A DNA stretch of 64,000 bases from positions 103,737,274 through 103,801,273 of the forward strand of contig NC_091119.1 in NCBI RefSeq assembly GCF_040183065.1, read 5' to 3'. Below are positions 1 through 10,920 of this stretch, in pieces. Below the pieces are notes generated by a model. The model saw only the letters and a program-made list of their open reading frames with translations, made no database searches and was not told the origin of the DNA. The stretch's first letter is position 1. The number at the start of each line of letters is the position of its first letter. The position numbers and the translations under genes were made by a program. This DNA is from Periplaneta americana (Eukaryota; Arthropoda; Insecta; Blattodea; Blattidae).

Positions 1-239
1 CGTCGGAATGGCACAACTGAGAATCAATAATTACATTCACTGAATTTAATTTACAAAAACACTTGCATGTCATTTTCGTGCATATGTACCGTTCCACATC
101 ATCACGTAACCGTTTGTGAAAGCAGAATTTGAACCCGTTCATCACTAACAGCTTTTTACCTTTTTCACTAAACATAACCTTATATTTAGGGGAAGGATGT
201 TGATGACCTAAAAATCTACTTAAAATGATCATTAAAATT

Positions 240-489
240 GTCCACACCTGTGGAGTAACGGTCAGCGAGTCTGGCCACGAAACCAGGTGGCCCGGGTTCG
301 AATCCCGGTCGGGGAAAGTTACCTGGTTGAGGTTTTTTCCGGGGTTTTCCCTCAACCCAATTTGAGCAAATGCTGGGTAACTTTCGGTGGTGGACCCCGG
401 ACTCATTTCACCGGCATTATCACCTTCATTTCATTCAGACGCTAAATAACGTTAGATGTTGACACAGCGTCGTAAAATAACCCCCAAAA
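240..489 (+). mobile_element. tRNA-derived SINE (family A), intact, with 12-bp TSD
   Basis: A short non-coding retroelement. The head holds a pol III A-box-like TGGAGTAACGG (251-261) and a B box GGTTCGAATCC (295-305). A body follows that ends in AGCGTCGTAAAATAA. The 12-base sequence ATCATTAAAATT occurs at 228-239 and again at 490-501, a perfect target-site duplication that sets the element ends and shows LINE-type insertion. A second, more diverged copy lies at 34549-34795. It would depend on a partner LINE for mobility. Confidence 0.85.
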
Positions 490-501
490 ATCATTAAAAT
501 T

Positions 502-1860
502 CCCTTAAACTAATGAAAAAATGATATGAAATTAAAAGAAAATGACATTTAAATATTATTCACCATACTCGCACCACAACTTCTTAAAAATTAGTCACCT
601 TGTTTTAATGACTGCCCTGGAATTTGGCTGAGATAAAGGAAAAGAACATGCGACAAAATGAAGGTTTTAAGGAAAACTATAGCTTTTAAAGAGGGTTTGT
701 GTTTCAATCAGGGGTGGTTCATGTCAGTGTCTTCATTCTCTGTTTCCTCATCCTTCCGCACTTCTCTTTTGTTACCAGATCTTCAAGATGAGGGAGTGTG
801 AATCACAAAACAAATTGTGGGCGCAGCGTGCAGTCTTGCAATCTTTGTGTTAAAATACTGTCTACTACAGTAGACGTCCCTTCCAGGACACGGTGAAAGT
901 TTCCCCCCTTCCAAACATAAATTCTAAAGACACCCTCGTAAGGACAAAATAACAGTAGCAGTCAAAGTCCTCACTTAAACTAAACTGTTGTCAAGCATTT
1001 TATACGGTGTGTTTCCGAGGTGGTGTTACAAACTTTCAGGGATGATGGCGAAGAGCACATGTATCAATTTGAGATCAGGATCCATGGTCCGGAAATAACT
1101 GAGTCGAAAGTTATAAGATATTATATTTTTTACGTTGATATTAACATAGAAAGATTTCTATATTAATAGGCATCGTCCTAGTGTGAAAATAAGAAGATAC
1201 CGTAACTTTTCATCAACATCCGTCCCCTACTTATATTCCATGATCACAGATCACTGCAGCACTAAAGTCCTCAGCATACGACAGGCAGACACCACCCCTC
1301 GCTGGCCTTCTGCAGTCTACAGGCAGAAGTATTATGTAAACATCACCCTCTCGCTGACTATACACAGGCAAAGGGAATCAACTCGGACGTTAGGTAAAGA
1401 TAGGTAGAAATCAAATCGGGAATCCACTCGGACGTCATTCATGAGGATTTGGGGATCAATCCGGACGCGGTCCTCAGAGAGAGGGGAGGCACCACAGCCC
1501 CGGACCCGTGTCCGTACGAGCCTGCTCTCTCAGATTAGTCCACAGTTCCGCTCTCGGATCCAAGTTTGCGCGCATTCTAGAATTTGATACGGAAAGTTTT
1601 TTTAATTGCTTATTTAACGACGCTGTATCAACTACTCATCATCTTTCAGCATATCTATTCCACGCCTCCGGAATTCTCTCCCTGACCACGTCAGAGACTG
1701 TCGGACAATATCAAAATTCAAATTTAAATTAAAAAATCACATTCTAGTTCGTGGAATTGTTTGTTGAACACATGTCAGGTTGCGCAACTTCACCTTAACC
1801 CATGACATATAGTAAATATTGTAACTATGCTGTTGTAAAATTGAAAATTAATATGTAATG
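502..1860. other. No gene recognised
   Basis: AT-rich sequence with a moderately GC-rich stretch at about 1250-1700. Short open frames at 1183-1407 and 1508-1732 show no recognisable domain and no convincing codon pattern. A scrap resembling the family B SINE end (TTTAACGACGCTGTATCAAC) lies near 1613-1632. Confidence 0.5.
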
Positions 1861-1861
1861 T

Positions 1862-1888
1862 ATTTATTATTATTATTATTATTATTGC

Positions 1889-1945
<57 letters not shown>
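1862..1945. repeat. (ATT)n microsatellite
   Basis: About 28 trinucleotide units with one interruption. Several LINE ends in this window carry the same motif, so it may be the tail of an old LINE. Confidence 0.9.
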
Positions 1946-1984
1946 CAGTTATCAATAACATCATTGCTATCTCTGTTTTCTTTC

Positions 1985-2175
1985 TTTTCGTTGTATTAGC
2001 TCGATGAGAGCTCTATAATGTACTTTTGACTCTGTTGACCCTCTATAGGGCTTTAACTTAAGTTGTATCATTTTTCATCAGTGTTTGTATTTCTTTTTTG
2101 TATTTATATGTGCTATCTGGTAGGATGGAAGAGAAGGCCTTAATCTTGTCAGATTAAATAAATTATTATTATTTA
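1985..2175 (+). mobile_element. Probable LINE 3'-UTR tail fragment
   Basis: No coding remnant is left. The stretch ends in GATTAAATAAATTATTATT, i.e. a polyadenylation-like AATAAA directly followed by a short (ATT)n tail. That is the usual 3' end of CR1/Jockey-type insect LINEs. Assignment rests on this end structure only. Confidence 0.4.
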
Positions 2176-2384
2176 CCGTCGATGTAATTGGTGATGGCGA
2201 GATAATATTCGGCGAAATGAGGTAGAGGATTCGCCATAGATTAACTGACATTCACTTTACGGTTGGGAAAAATCTCTGTAAAAACCCAATCAGGTAATCA
2301 GCCCAAGCGGGAATCGAACCCACTCCCGAGCGCACTGCGAATCGGCTGGTAAGCGTCTCTGCCGTCTGAGCTACGCTGGTGGCG
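2176..2384 (-). mobile_element. tRNA-derived SINE (family B), full head
   Basis: Read on the minus strand, the head begins near 2384. It shows an A-box region (TAGCTCAGACGG) and a B box (GGTTCGATTCC) within a sequence able to form a tRNA-like cloverleaf. The body then runs leftwards and ends at ATTACATCGACGG. Truncated relatives are at 2424-2590 and 20634-20798. It is a SINE rather than a tRNA gene because the homology continues about 130 bases past the tRNA-like part in all copies. Confidence 0.8.
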
Positions 2385-2423
2385 ATATGAAGTTCAAGGA
2401 ATAATATAATACTCTTGTTTTAT

Positions 2424-2590
2424 TTGGTTACTTAACGACGCCGTACCAACTGCAACTGATGGAATTGGTGATAGCGAGATGGTATTTGGCGAAATGAGCT
2501 CGAGATTCCCCACAGATTACCTGACATTCGCCTTACGGTTGGGGAAAATCTCGGACAAAACCAACCAACTAATCAGCCCAAGCTGGAATG
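2424..2590 (-). mobile_element. Family B SINE, 5'-truncated copy
   Basis: Shares the body of the neighbouring SINE (AATTGGTGATAGCGAGATGG on the plus strand) and the LINE-like terminus GGTTACTTAACGACGCCG. It stops inside the B-box region near 2590, so the tRNA-like head is missing. It is about 40 bases from the fuller copy and in the same orientation. Confidence 0.75.
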
Positions 2591-2848
2591 GAACAGAGAA
2601 TAGAAGAGAACAATGGAAAAAAAAAATACTGAAAGTCTTCGTAAATATTTAAAAGTAAATACGAAACAGGTTATACAAGTATATGCAGTACCACAACTTA
2701 TTTTATCACTAATGAATGAATGTAAGTTCTTGTTTGCTATAATTTTATGATAATCTGTAGCCTAAGCTTCTTCCGACCATGAAACTGAACAGAGGGTGAT
2801 CAGTGAGGAGTGGGGAGGGGATGGATAAGGCGTGGTTTCCCTACTTGC

Positions 2849-2932
2849 ATCCCTGTCCCTCACTTAATCCCAAATTTCGATAATCCGAACAGGTCCCTGT
2901 CCCAATTGGTTCGAACTAGCGAGGTTCTACTG
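2849..2932. mobile_element. End of a pogo/Tigger-like DNA element
   Basis: The minus strand starts with CAGTAGAACCTCG at 2932. This matches the known terminal motif of pogo/Tigger elements and is followed on the plus strand by TA (2933-2934), the target dinucleotide of this superfamily. A second inner block, TTCGGATTATCG on the minus strand, is typical of these termini. The other end and any transposase were not found. Confidence 0.5.
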
Positions 2933-2934
2933 TA

Positions 2935-4075
2935 TAGCAGTAGCGGCCATTCAAATGAAGAAGGTGAAGAACATTTCACTTGTTATTTTGCGAGCCATTT
3001 GATTTGTATTTCATGTATTAAATTATTCAATTTAAAAACTATAGCGCTATAAATCAATAAATGTCAATACAGCATCACCAGGCTGTTTTAATATTCCCGC
3101 TGTTCACGCCTCAGTTCCTTGAGCGGCAGCGACGAGGCAATGATTCTCAGATTTAAAATATTATTTTGTTCTTCTATGTTAGGGTGGTTGCTATGACAAC
3201 GACTGAGACATTTCCCCCCGCACTTCCACATTCTTCAAGAAACGGGTGTTGCTGTAACGAACACGTATTTGGCCTTCAGCCCAGCCGATGCGCTTTCTAA
3301 TATAATGGGTGACACGGAGATTTATGACTACTTGTCTGTCCAGCAACATGGCCCGTCCTAAAGAAAATTCTTTCCTAAAAATTCTGCTTCGTCAATACTT
3401 CTTCCTATATAGGTCCTATTATGTTTTATGTTTTTAATTTTTGTGTTGATATATTCATTCCTTTCATTTTTTATTCTTCTGGCCACAATTTTATTGTTCC
3501 TCATAGGAAAATTCCATTAAAAATTAATACTATGAAAGCAATGGAAAGAAAGTTTCATATTCTGAACACAGCCTTTTTAGTGGAAGTTGTGAATGAATTT
3601 TTGCCTTTCCTCAGTCTGTTTTCGTCGTGCTTTGTGTCGGTAGGCCATGTCGAGCTATTCAGTTATGATAGGCCTAATTTTTTTAATATCATTTATTTTA
3701 CTTATCACTTTATTAGGTGAAGATATTAAGTGCATTTCAGTTTTTAATTAATTTCTAATAAATGTGTTAGGACCTACCATATAAGTTTTTGTATTGTTAT
3801 GTTGCAATGTGTAAATGAATCCGTTCAATGACACAGTGTGTACATTAATTCAAACCTCGTTTAATCGCTGGTGTAAGCAGTATAAGAGATATCTATTGTT
3901 TTAGACAGTACTCAACCAATTTTAGACATAAACTGTAAAAAGTTAAACTCACAAGCTGGTAAATCATACAAACTTAATTTTAAAACTTCATGGTACTGCA
4001 AGCATCAGTGAGTGGTTGTGTGGGAGCCACTACATTGAAATATTATTTTGTCAGTCATGCCTACTACTTGAGTTA
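2935..4075. other. No gene recognised
   Basis: AT-rich sequence without recognisable coding content. The open frame at 3421-3720 (+) is composed of AT-driven Phe/Ile/Leu codons and is not credible as a gene. Confidence 0.5.
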
Positions 4076-4400
4076 AAAAAAATGTGTGGAATGAAACTGG
4101 ATTCAGTGATTTTCTAAAATAATGTTAGTCTTGCTCTACTAAAACATGAAAATTCGGCGGAACATTTTTTTAAAGTGCGTGCTGCAGTTCAAAGATTTAC
4201 AGAAAAATAAGAACACTATTGGGAATAACCTGAAAAAAAAAAGCTAGGCTATTGTTAGTGCAATATATTGAAAATGTTTGTTTAAACAGACATGTTATGT
4301 GGTCAGTCATCGACACTGCTTTGTATTTAAGCAAGCAGAAATGATCATTTCGGGGCCATGAAGAAAGCACTTCTTCGCTTAATGTGGAAATTTCAAATGG
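4076..4400 (+). pseudogene. hAT-like transposase remnant (TTF zinc-finger region)
   Basis: Translation in shifting frames gives VWNETGFSDF and then LALLKHENSAEHFF. This is the Trp-x-GF-x-D/W ... HE-x-S-x-x-H pattern of the TTF-type zinc finger that precedes hAT/ZMYM-like transposases. A later fragment (Ser-Phe-Arg-Gly-His, about 4345-4385) fits the following conserved block. At least three frameshifts and stops break it. The catalytic Asp residues and the C-terminal dimerisation domain are not present nearby. Confidence 0.6.
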
Positions 4401-5462
4401 CCTACTGCACTATGCTAGAATTTTGAACGTAGCAAAAAGTAGAAGTGAATTCTCAGGGAGAAAGAACAGACTGCTGCTACAGTGGAAAAAGTGATGTAGA
4501 ACATGATCGTAATTACAAGATATTGTTCTTCGTCAGCCTTGCTGATACTTCCAAATTTGACAATTACCTATAGTAGAAATTTCCCACATGATCCGCTTCT
4601 TTCACTATAAGCTAGCTATTTCAACATACGAGTATTAAAAAAGACGCAGGTTCCAAAACCTGAACTTGAGTTTTATACCAGAACAGTGAATATAGGAATA
4701 TACCAGTTAAGAAAGTGCTAGACTTCTTCGTGACACAAAGATGTATTTGGAGAAGTGTATAAGTTATATTCCCTCATTTTAATACTACCGTCTTACTAGC
4801 GTACTCGTTTTTAAAACGAATAAAAACAAAACAAAGAAACTCAATGTCACAGTAGAGATTGTCAGCGTTAGGGAATATTTCGCTCCAAAAAGATATGTTG
4901 GACAAGATGATGGAATCACAGCCCCTCCATGAGAACGTTATTGGCAGGTTCGCAGTCCTGAAGGAACGGAGAATCAACTTAGTGTACAAGATAGGTAAGC
5001 AATAAGCATATGAAGAGTCCACTGCAAGAATGATGGATGTTACTTTCTTGTCGAAAATAAACCAAGACTGTTAATACTGTCAGATACAAAAACAAGAAAT
5101 ATAGGCCTACGTACAATATGGCGGCTAACGATTCACTAACAGTTTACAGCTCCGATTTTCGACCTATAGTTTACAGAGTGCTTTAACGAACCAATAGCTT
5201 TAAAGATCATTCTTGCATCGCTTACTGACGCTAAATGAACAGTTAGAACCGATAGTGTTTAACGAACCTATAAATGCTTTCTTGCAACCCAGCATAGTTT
5301 ACTGCGGTCTCAATGGTCTCATGCAATACTTTTAATGGTCTTCTAACAGATCGTCGTCCAGAAGGGCGGTAATGTAGCACTACCGCCTTTGGCCATCTTT
5401 CTGTTGGCACTCTCTCGACATGCTATTTCCAATTAATTCTGTAGTTTTGAATACAGTTTTAT
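4401..5462. other. No gene recognised; possible decayed hAT downstream sequence
   Basis: This continues from the hAT remnant without further recognisable motifs. The open frame at 4774-5022 (-) has no known domain. Confidence 0.4.
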
Positions 5463-5683
5463 AAAGCAGATCTAGTCTTTCAGGTAAAGCTCCCTGAATA
5501 GCAGATTTGAATAATTTCAAGGGAAAAATTGTTCCGGGGCCGGGTATCGATCCCAGGACCTCTGGTTGAACGTACCAGCGCTCTACCAACTGAGTTACCC
5601 GGGAACTCCACCCGACACCTTTTCCCTTGAAATTATTCAAATCTGCTTTACAGGGAGCTTTACCTGAAAGACTAGATTTGCAT
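5463..5683. repeat. Inverted repeat built around a tRNA-derived SINE head
   Basis: Two arms of about 64 bases, 5463-5526 and 5620-5683, are reverse complements with only a few mismatches. Shared core: GGGAGCTTTACCTGAAAGAC. The 93-base centre (about 5532-5619) is a minus-strand tRNA-like unit with B box GATCGATACCC and A box TAACTCAGTTGG. The plus-strand SINE unit that follows shares the same tRNA-like part, so this looks like two SINE copies joined head to head. Confidence 0.75.
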
Positions 5684-5950
5684 AATATATACGTCACTGT
5701 GTACGTTAACAGAAAACCACAATTCCAAGTCACACAGAGATTGTGTGCACTCGATGTGGGTCTCTGGCGTTTCGTCAGCCCACGCGAGTTGTGTGGATAT
5801 AAAGAGTTGTGTGGATATAAAGGGAAAAGTTGAGACGGTGTTGGGTGGAGTTCCCGGTTAGCTCAGTTGGTAGAGCGCTGGTACGTTCAACCAGAGGTCC
5901 CGGGATCGATACCCGGCCCCGGAAAAATTTTTCCCTTGAAATTATTGAAA
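5684..5950 (+). mobile_element. tRNA-derived SINE (family D) copy
   Basis: The tRNA-like portion is at 5853-5922 with A box TAGCTCAGTTGGTAGAGCG and B box GGATCGATACCC. It folds plausibly as a cloverleaf and closes with CCCGG pairs. It is followed by TTTTTCCCTTGAAATTATT, the same segment that opens the arm at 5620, so the SINE unit is circularly related to its neighbour. A 17-base direct repeat, GTTGTGTGGATATAAAG, occurs twice in tandem at 5789-5822. A genuine tRNA gene is unlikely because the flanks are shared with the inverted copy. Confidence 0.75.
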
Positions 5951-6639
5951 TTATTCATTACAATTTTATAAAGTTGGACGTTCAATTCTTCCAAAATTTC
6001 TGTATTTCGTTTTATATCGCAAAGTGTTTATCCCACCATTTTCCTATGAATCTCCCCCCTCCCCCCACGGGTTCAAGTTTCTGATCTATAAGTCGTGCTA
6101 AAATGTTCTACACCTTTAATCTTGTATGTTTCTGTACAAAATTAGATTTCAAAACTGAATTTATAAGTTAATGCCGATAACTTTTACAAAATTAGTAATT
6201 TTAGTATCAACATCCTTTTTTTTTTTTTTTCGTATGAAAGGTGGTACCCTAAACAGTTAAATGTGTTCACTTTTTGTAGGATTCTGTTTTCAATACAAAT
6301 TTTACTTCTTGTTGGATATTTAACTTTATAAGGCATAACTTTGTACTTTTCTACAGAAACTTACTTATTATAAGTTAATATATTGAAAAAATAATGCTCA
6401 CTTAGTGCTGATTGCCTTACAATGAAATTAATTACGATGAGTTACAATGTATTGTTGTATTAAAAGTATCCTATTATCCCTTAAACACTGTATCGAGAAG
6501 AACTTCTCTCTATATCACATGACGGTACTGGTACATATCGGAAATAAGGAATATCGCACAGAGTTGCATTGCCAACATTTTCTTCAAAATATTTTCGACT
6601 TTCATTCTCGATCTTGTAATAGCAGCACGATAAGGTGAC
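5951..6639. other. No gene recognised
   Basis: AT-rich DNA with a T-tract near 6215-6230. Small open frames have no detectable domain. Confidence 0.5.
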
Positions 6640-6920
6640 AATATACACATTATAAGATTTGGGATAAGTATGACACAAACAACTTCCGTTTTATTCATAG
6701 AAATCCAAATTTTACCGTCTCCCCCTACAGCCGCACACAAGTTATTTAGAGTGTCGTCATAGCAAGCGGGTAAACACGTTTTTTCCATATTGTTGACTCT
6801 CGAAATTTTCAAGAAATTCTTTTAAATGTTTTTTCTCCACCTTATTGAACGGAATATTAGCATGTACCATCATATCGCACAAGTCTTTCTGACTAAGCGA
6901 AACTGCTTGAGAAAGTGATC
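6640..6920 (-). pseudogene. hAT-like transposase remnant (CGGBP1/BED-associated type)
   Basis: Minus-strand translation gives LCDMMVHANIPFNKV and then YDDTLNNLCAAVGG followed by KIWISMNKTE. These match in order three neighbouring blocks of a common animal hAT-like transposase: the A-N-I-P-F/L-x-K block, the Y-D-E-T-L block and the K-I-W-V-S-I-D-E-T block. The acidic residues expected after the last Ser are replaced (Met-Asn-Lys). Frame changes occur between blocks. Confidence 0.6.
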
Positions 6921-8290
6921 CTATGTCTTCATATTTGGATCCTCACGGTGTCTTTCACTGTAAGAAAGTCTCTGAATACAATATTTATGTCTATCATATG
7001 ATACAATTTGCAGTATATACGTACTGTTTCCTCTATTTATAGAAAGTATCCATACCTAATTTCTTAATATACTGGGTGAACAGTATAGAGCAGAACAGAT
7101 TTCACGACTGGCCATCATTATGAATTTTGAAAAAAATATATATATATGTATATATATATTTAAATCGCAAAAATAATTTTTAATATAGCAGAAGGACAGT
7201 TTTTTACACATACAAATTTTCATTGTTGTACAAGATACAGTAATGGAGGGAAAAACTGTTGAATATTTCCAAAATTTTTTCTGGTGTGTGGTTAAGGGCA
7301 AGGGGTGGAAATGGAAGATAGCGAATATTTTTATAACAGGTTGAAACAAATACGACAGATCTCCTCCTCCTGCAGAGTGAACATCGAACTTTACCGTACT
7401 CGACAAACTTGAAACGAACATAGCGCCAGTAACGCACGATACTAGACGAACCCATTAGCTTAATAAATTTAGCGCACTTCTCTAATATACTATGTTCGAT
7501 TACATTTTGTAATCATTCAATTAAATTTCTTGTTTGTGTTGGGGTTACTATTATTTGTGATAAATACTCAATATATTAAGAATATAATCATCATTCCATA
7601 CAACGTGACTCCGCATGTAAACAAATGTTTGAATAGAATCCTCTTGGCTGCAGAGCCAAAAAAAATCTCTCTATGGCACACAGAACGCTAAGTTAATTAG
7701 TTCCCAATATTTTTATGAAGACCTAATAGGAAACGTACTATTTTCCTAAACACGGAAATTAAATATAATATATGAAAACCCGAAAACTAATTAATATGTC
7801 TGTGAAGAAAGAATATAATTTGCAGGTGGGGCAAGAACGAACTGTTGTTGGAAATGAGGTATGATGACATGACATGCAGCTGCGACACCACTCACAATAT
7901 AACTCAAACACAGGAGATGGGAACATAGGAACCAATCAGTGGTCGGGGCGCGAAAGTATTTTGTGTTGTGTTCGTTGATATACTGAGTCACCTTATATGA
8001 AATGAAGATTTGGCCTATTAATATTGTATCACTATTGTTTTGTTCGTATGATCATAGCTGAGTTTCAAGAACTGTGTAATTTTCTTGAACCTAATTTCAT
8101 AAAACAATTTACCAAATTTCGTCATAAAAATGAATATTTCTCCACGAGATTAATGAGTTTTTCACAATACATTTTAATTCTTAACTTACAGGTTAATAAA
8201 CAAAGATTCATAGATACCATATAAAAGGAAAGCTGACTGTTGTTATTTCAACAATAAATTGAGCCCCAAACGGAAAAATCCGAGCGCCTA
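6921..8290. other. No gene recognised
   Basis: AT-rich, with a short (TA)n tract near 7136-7160. The overlapping minus-strand open frames at 7056-7455 are low-complexity translations of AT-rich DNA. Confidence 0.5.
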
Positions 8291-8295
8291 CCCGA

Positions 8296-8783
8296 CTATA
8301 CTGTGTCTATATTGTGGTCAGCGCGTAATATATCTTTTATAAATACAGCATCACATTTAGATTTTACATTAATCAACTGTAAACCTCCTTCCTTGATCGA
8401 CAATCTGCACTGAGGTCGGGCGATACGAAATACGAAAACTTTCCATAAATAGAATCCTAAAATCTTTTCAATTTGTTGAGCTGTATGTTCGGATATCGGA
8501 AGAACTTGTCCAAGGTACCATATTTTGGATAAAATAAACGTGTTTATATGCCACACTTTTTGAATAACATTTAAATTTCGACTGAGATATCTTTGGATTC
8601 CATATCTGACTTTTCTAACAATATCCTTCCAGTTTATCTGTATAACATCCATGACATTGGATGTAAATACCATCCCTAAAATTTTCATTTTATTGACATT
8701 AGTAAATCTAGTTGGTACCGATTGTCCTCTTCGAGTTAGGACCATGAAAGTAGTTTTCGTATAATTAATGATAGAGCTTGCCA
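8296..8783 (-). pseudogene. LINE reverse transcriptase, C-terminal (thumb) fragment
   Basis: An uninterrupted minus-strand frame encodes the part of a non-LTR retrotransposon ORF2 after the catalytic palm. It starts with Ile-Ile-Asn-Tyr-Thr-Lys-Thr, the usual post-YxDD N-x-x-K-T block. It continues through LGMVFTSN and Trp-Lys-Asp-Ile-Val to SKIWYLGQVLP, and then the GGLQLINVKSKCDA block. This order is typical of LINE proteins such as TX1/L1-like ones. The catalytic palm and endonuclease are absent. It abuts another LINE fragment in opposite orientation near 8785. Confidence 0.75.
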
Positions 8784-8796
8784 GAACTATTGGGTT

Positions 8797-8881
8797 AAAA
8801 CTGGATGAGTGTTGCTAGAAATAGGGATGAATGGCGGAAACTCCTATGGACAGCCAGGACCCATGATGGGTTGTCGAGCTA

Positions 8882-8916
<35 letters not shown>
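8797..8916 (+). mobile_element. LINE 3' end with (GAT)n tail
   Basis: The frame RNRDEWRKLLWTARTHDGLS followed by a stop is the C-terminus of a common insect LINE ORF2 (R-D-x-W-R-x-L-x-x-A-x-x-x-x-G-L pattern). It runs straight into about eleven GAT units at 8884-8916. Everything 5' of this point has been lost, as expected for truncated target-primed insertion. Confidence 0.6.
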
Positions 8917-8929
8917 AGAGCTTTATGTA

Positions 8930-9454
8930 TTCTCCAAGGAAATTGTTAATAGAAAAAGGAACATCTTCTGCGGACCTCTGAAAAAAAAAACTCAGGAAGA
9001 GACTTGTAAAGTGTTTCGTATGGAGTGTGGCATTGTATAGGGCAGAAACATGGACATTACGACGAAGTGAAGAGAAAAGTATTTGAAATATGTATATGGA
9101 GAAGAATGGAAAGTGTGAATTGGACAGGCAGAATAAGAAATGAAGCTGTGTTGGAAAGAGTGGACGAAGAAAGAATGATGCTGAAACTGATCATGAAGAG
9201 AAAAAGAAATTGGTTGGGTCACTGGCTGAGAAGAAACTGTCTACTGAAAGATGCGCTGGAAGAAATGGTGAACGGATGAAGAGTTCAGGGCAGAAGAAGA
9301 TATCAGATGGTAGACGACATTAAGATATACGGATCATATGAGGAAATAAAGTGGAAGGCAGGAAATAGGAAAGATTGGAGAACACACTAGTTTTGCAGTG
9401 AAATACCTGGCCTTGGGCAGAACATTGAATGAATGAATGAATGAATGAATGAAT
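8930..9454 (+). pseudogene. RTE-type LINE ORF2, C-terminal fragment with (TGAA)n tail
   Basis: The frame at 9025-9279 contains WRRMESVNWTGRIRNEAVLE and then NWLGHWLRRNCLLKDA. This is the conserved C-terminal region of RTE-like LINE proteins (W-R-R-M ... R-N-E-x-V-L ... W-x-G-H-x-L-R). Frameshifts precede it. It ends in a (TGAA)n tail at 9425-9454. The same family appears on the minus strand at 56470-57295, where the homologous segment is longer. Confidence 0.75.
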
Positions 9455-9689
9455 AGGGACATTGCAATCAAAATAAAAATCTTAATCACTTGTTATTTAT
9501 TTTTACATATAGGCTAATTAAATAATAAACTAAATTGAAGGTTTTCTAGAGTATTTGTTACACAATACTACCAAACAGAAAGAAAAAAAAAAAACAAGGG
9601 ACAAAAGTTGGGATGTATCTGTGTTAAGTATTTATTACAATAAGAACCAGATTGACAGGTCTTTTGTCACATTATTAACTAGTTTGATT

Positions 9690-10920
9690 TACTCGGGCAT
9701 TTGCAACAGCTTGACATCTCTTTGGCATGCTTCGAATGCAATTATCAATGTGGTCTTATGACATTTCATTGAATGCTATGGGTAGTATCTCTGATGATAG
9801 CTGCGTGTGGTAGATGGTTGTCAAGTTGCCTCTGAAGCAAATTCTCAGACATGTTCAATTGCATTTAGGTCTGGGCGAGGTGGAAGTAGAAGATGATTGA
9901 TCTGAAGAGTCGACCTGGGTAGCGCAGTTAGTATAGCGCTGGCCTTCTGTACTCGAAGTTGCGGGTTCGATCCAGGCCCAGGTCGATGGCATTTAAGTGT
10001 GTTTAAATGCGACAGGCCCATATCAGTAAATTTACTGCATGTAAAAGAACCCCTGCGGGACAAAATTCCGGCACATCGGCGACGCTGGTATAAACTCGGC
10101 AGTTGCGAGCGTCTTTAAATAAATCATAATTTAATTTATTTTGATCTGAAAATCTTCCAGGGCTTCCATAACTACTGCAGCTCGATGTGCACGTGCATCA
10201 TCATCAAGAAATATAAATCTCTCTTGACCAACGGCATCACGCCTGTTCAAAATGCACTCCCTCACCATCTCTTCTGCGTACTTTGACCTCTCAGTGCTCC
10301 ATCGTTTATATGAAGTTCAGTTCGACAGCCTAAGGACAAACCTGCCCAAACCATAACACCTTCTCCACCATAAGAAACTACTCGTTGGACATATTGCGGC
10401 TAACTGCGATTGCCAGCAGACCTGTATACTCTCTGACGTCTGTTGTCATTAAAGAGGCAATATCTGGACTCGCCAGTATAAAGGGCATTTCCCCTAAGAA
10501 TACCTTCTTCGATCCTCTGATTGACCCATGCTAATTTTTGTCTGCGATGTATTGGTTCAAGTGATAGACATCTTAGCGGTCTATAGGACGTCAAACCTTC
10601 TTCCCAGAATCTATTTCTTAATCTTTTGATCAGATACCAAAAGGCCAGTGACGTTCTGAAGGTCTTGTTGTATATGTCTAGCTGTAGCAAATTGTGTTCT
10701 TCTTGCTGGTCCTGTCGAGGCGTAGCCTTACGAATTTTTCCACTGCCAGGTCTTCTGGTTACCAAACCTGTCCCCCGAAAACGAGAAAGTAGGCCTACTC
10801 TAGAAATCACACTCTGGGATGTACCTATCAAATCTGCTATATCAACCTGACGTTCACCTCGCTGCTCTAATCAAACTACCATTTCTATCTGATCGCTTGA
10901 CAAATAATGCCTCTGCATGT
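9690..10920 (-). pseudogene. Tc1/mariner-superfamily transposase pseudogene, interrupted by a SINE
   Basis: Reading from 10920 leftwards: an ATG and MQRHYLSSDQIEMVV, a TGA stop, then helix-turn-helix residues and RGTGLVTRRPGSGK, the usual linker before the catalytic domain. The first catalytic block appears as YTGESRYCLF (consensus T-D-E-S-R-F, with Asp replaced by Gly). The third is LLLPPRPDLNAIEHV. The tail NCIRSMPKRCQAV is in another frame. A 234-bp SINE splits the gene between the second and third catalytic regions. Premature stops, frameshifts and a lost catalytic Asp show it is dead. Terminal inverted repeats were not located. Confidence 0.85.
9907..10140 (+). mobile_element. tRNA-derived SINE (family C) inserted in the Tc1 gene
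   Basis: The head GACCTGGGTAGCGCAGTTAG and B box GGGTTCGATCC mark the pol III promoter. The body continues to GCGAGCGTCTTTAAATAAAT. TTGATCTGAA occurs at 9897-9906 and 10141-10150, a perfect 10-bp target duplication. Removing the SINE and one copy of the repeat restores continuity of the transposase pseudogene, so the SINE came later. It resembles what I recall of termite/cockroach SINEs of the Talua type; the name is not certain. Confidence 0.85.

Noticed and set aside
3421-3720. 99-codon plus-strand gene
   Set aside because: Composition reflects AT-rich DNA (Phe, Ile, Leu); no domain, splice sites or conservation evidence.
5853-5922. Functional tRNA gene
   Set aside because: The cloverleaf-like sequence is embedded in a repeated unit with an inverted copy next to it and shared flanks. 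It is a SINE head.
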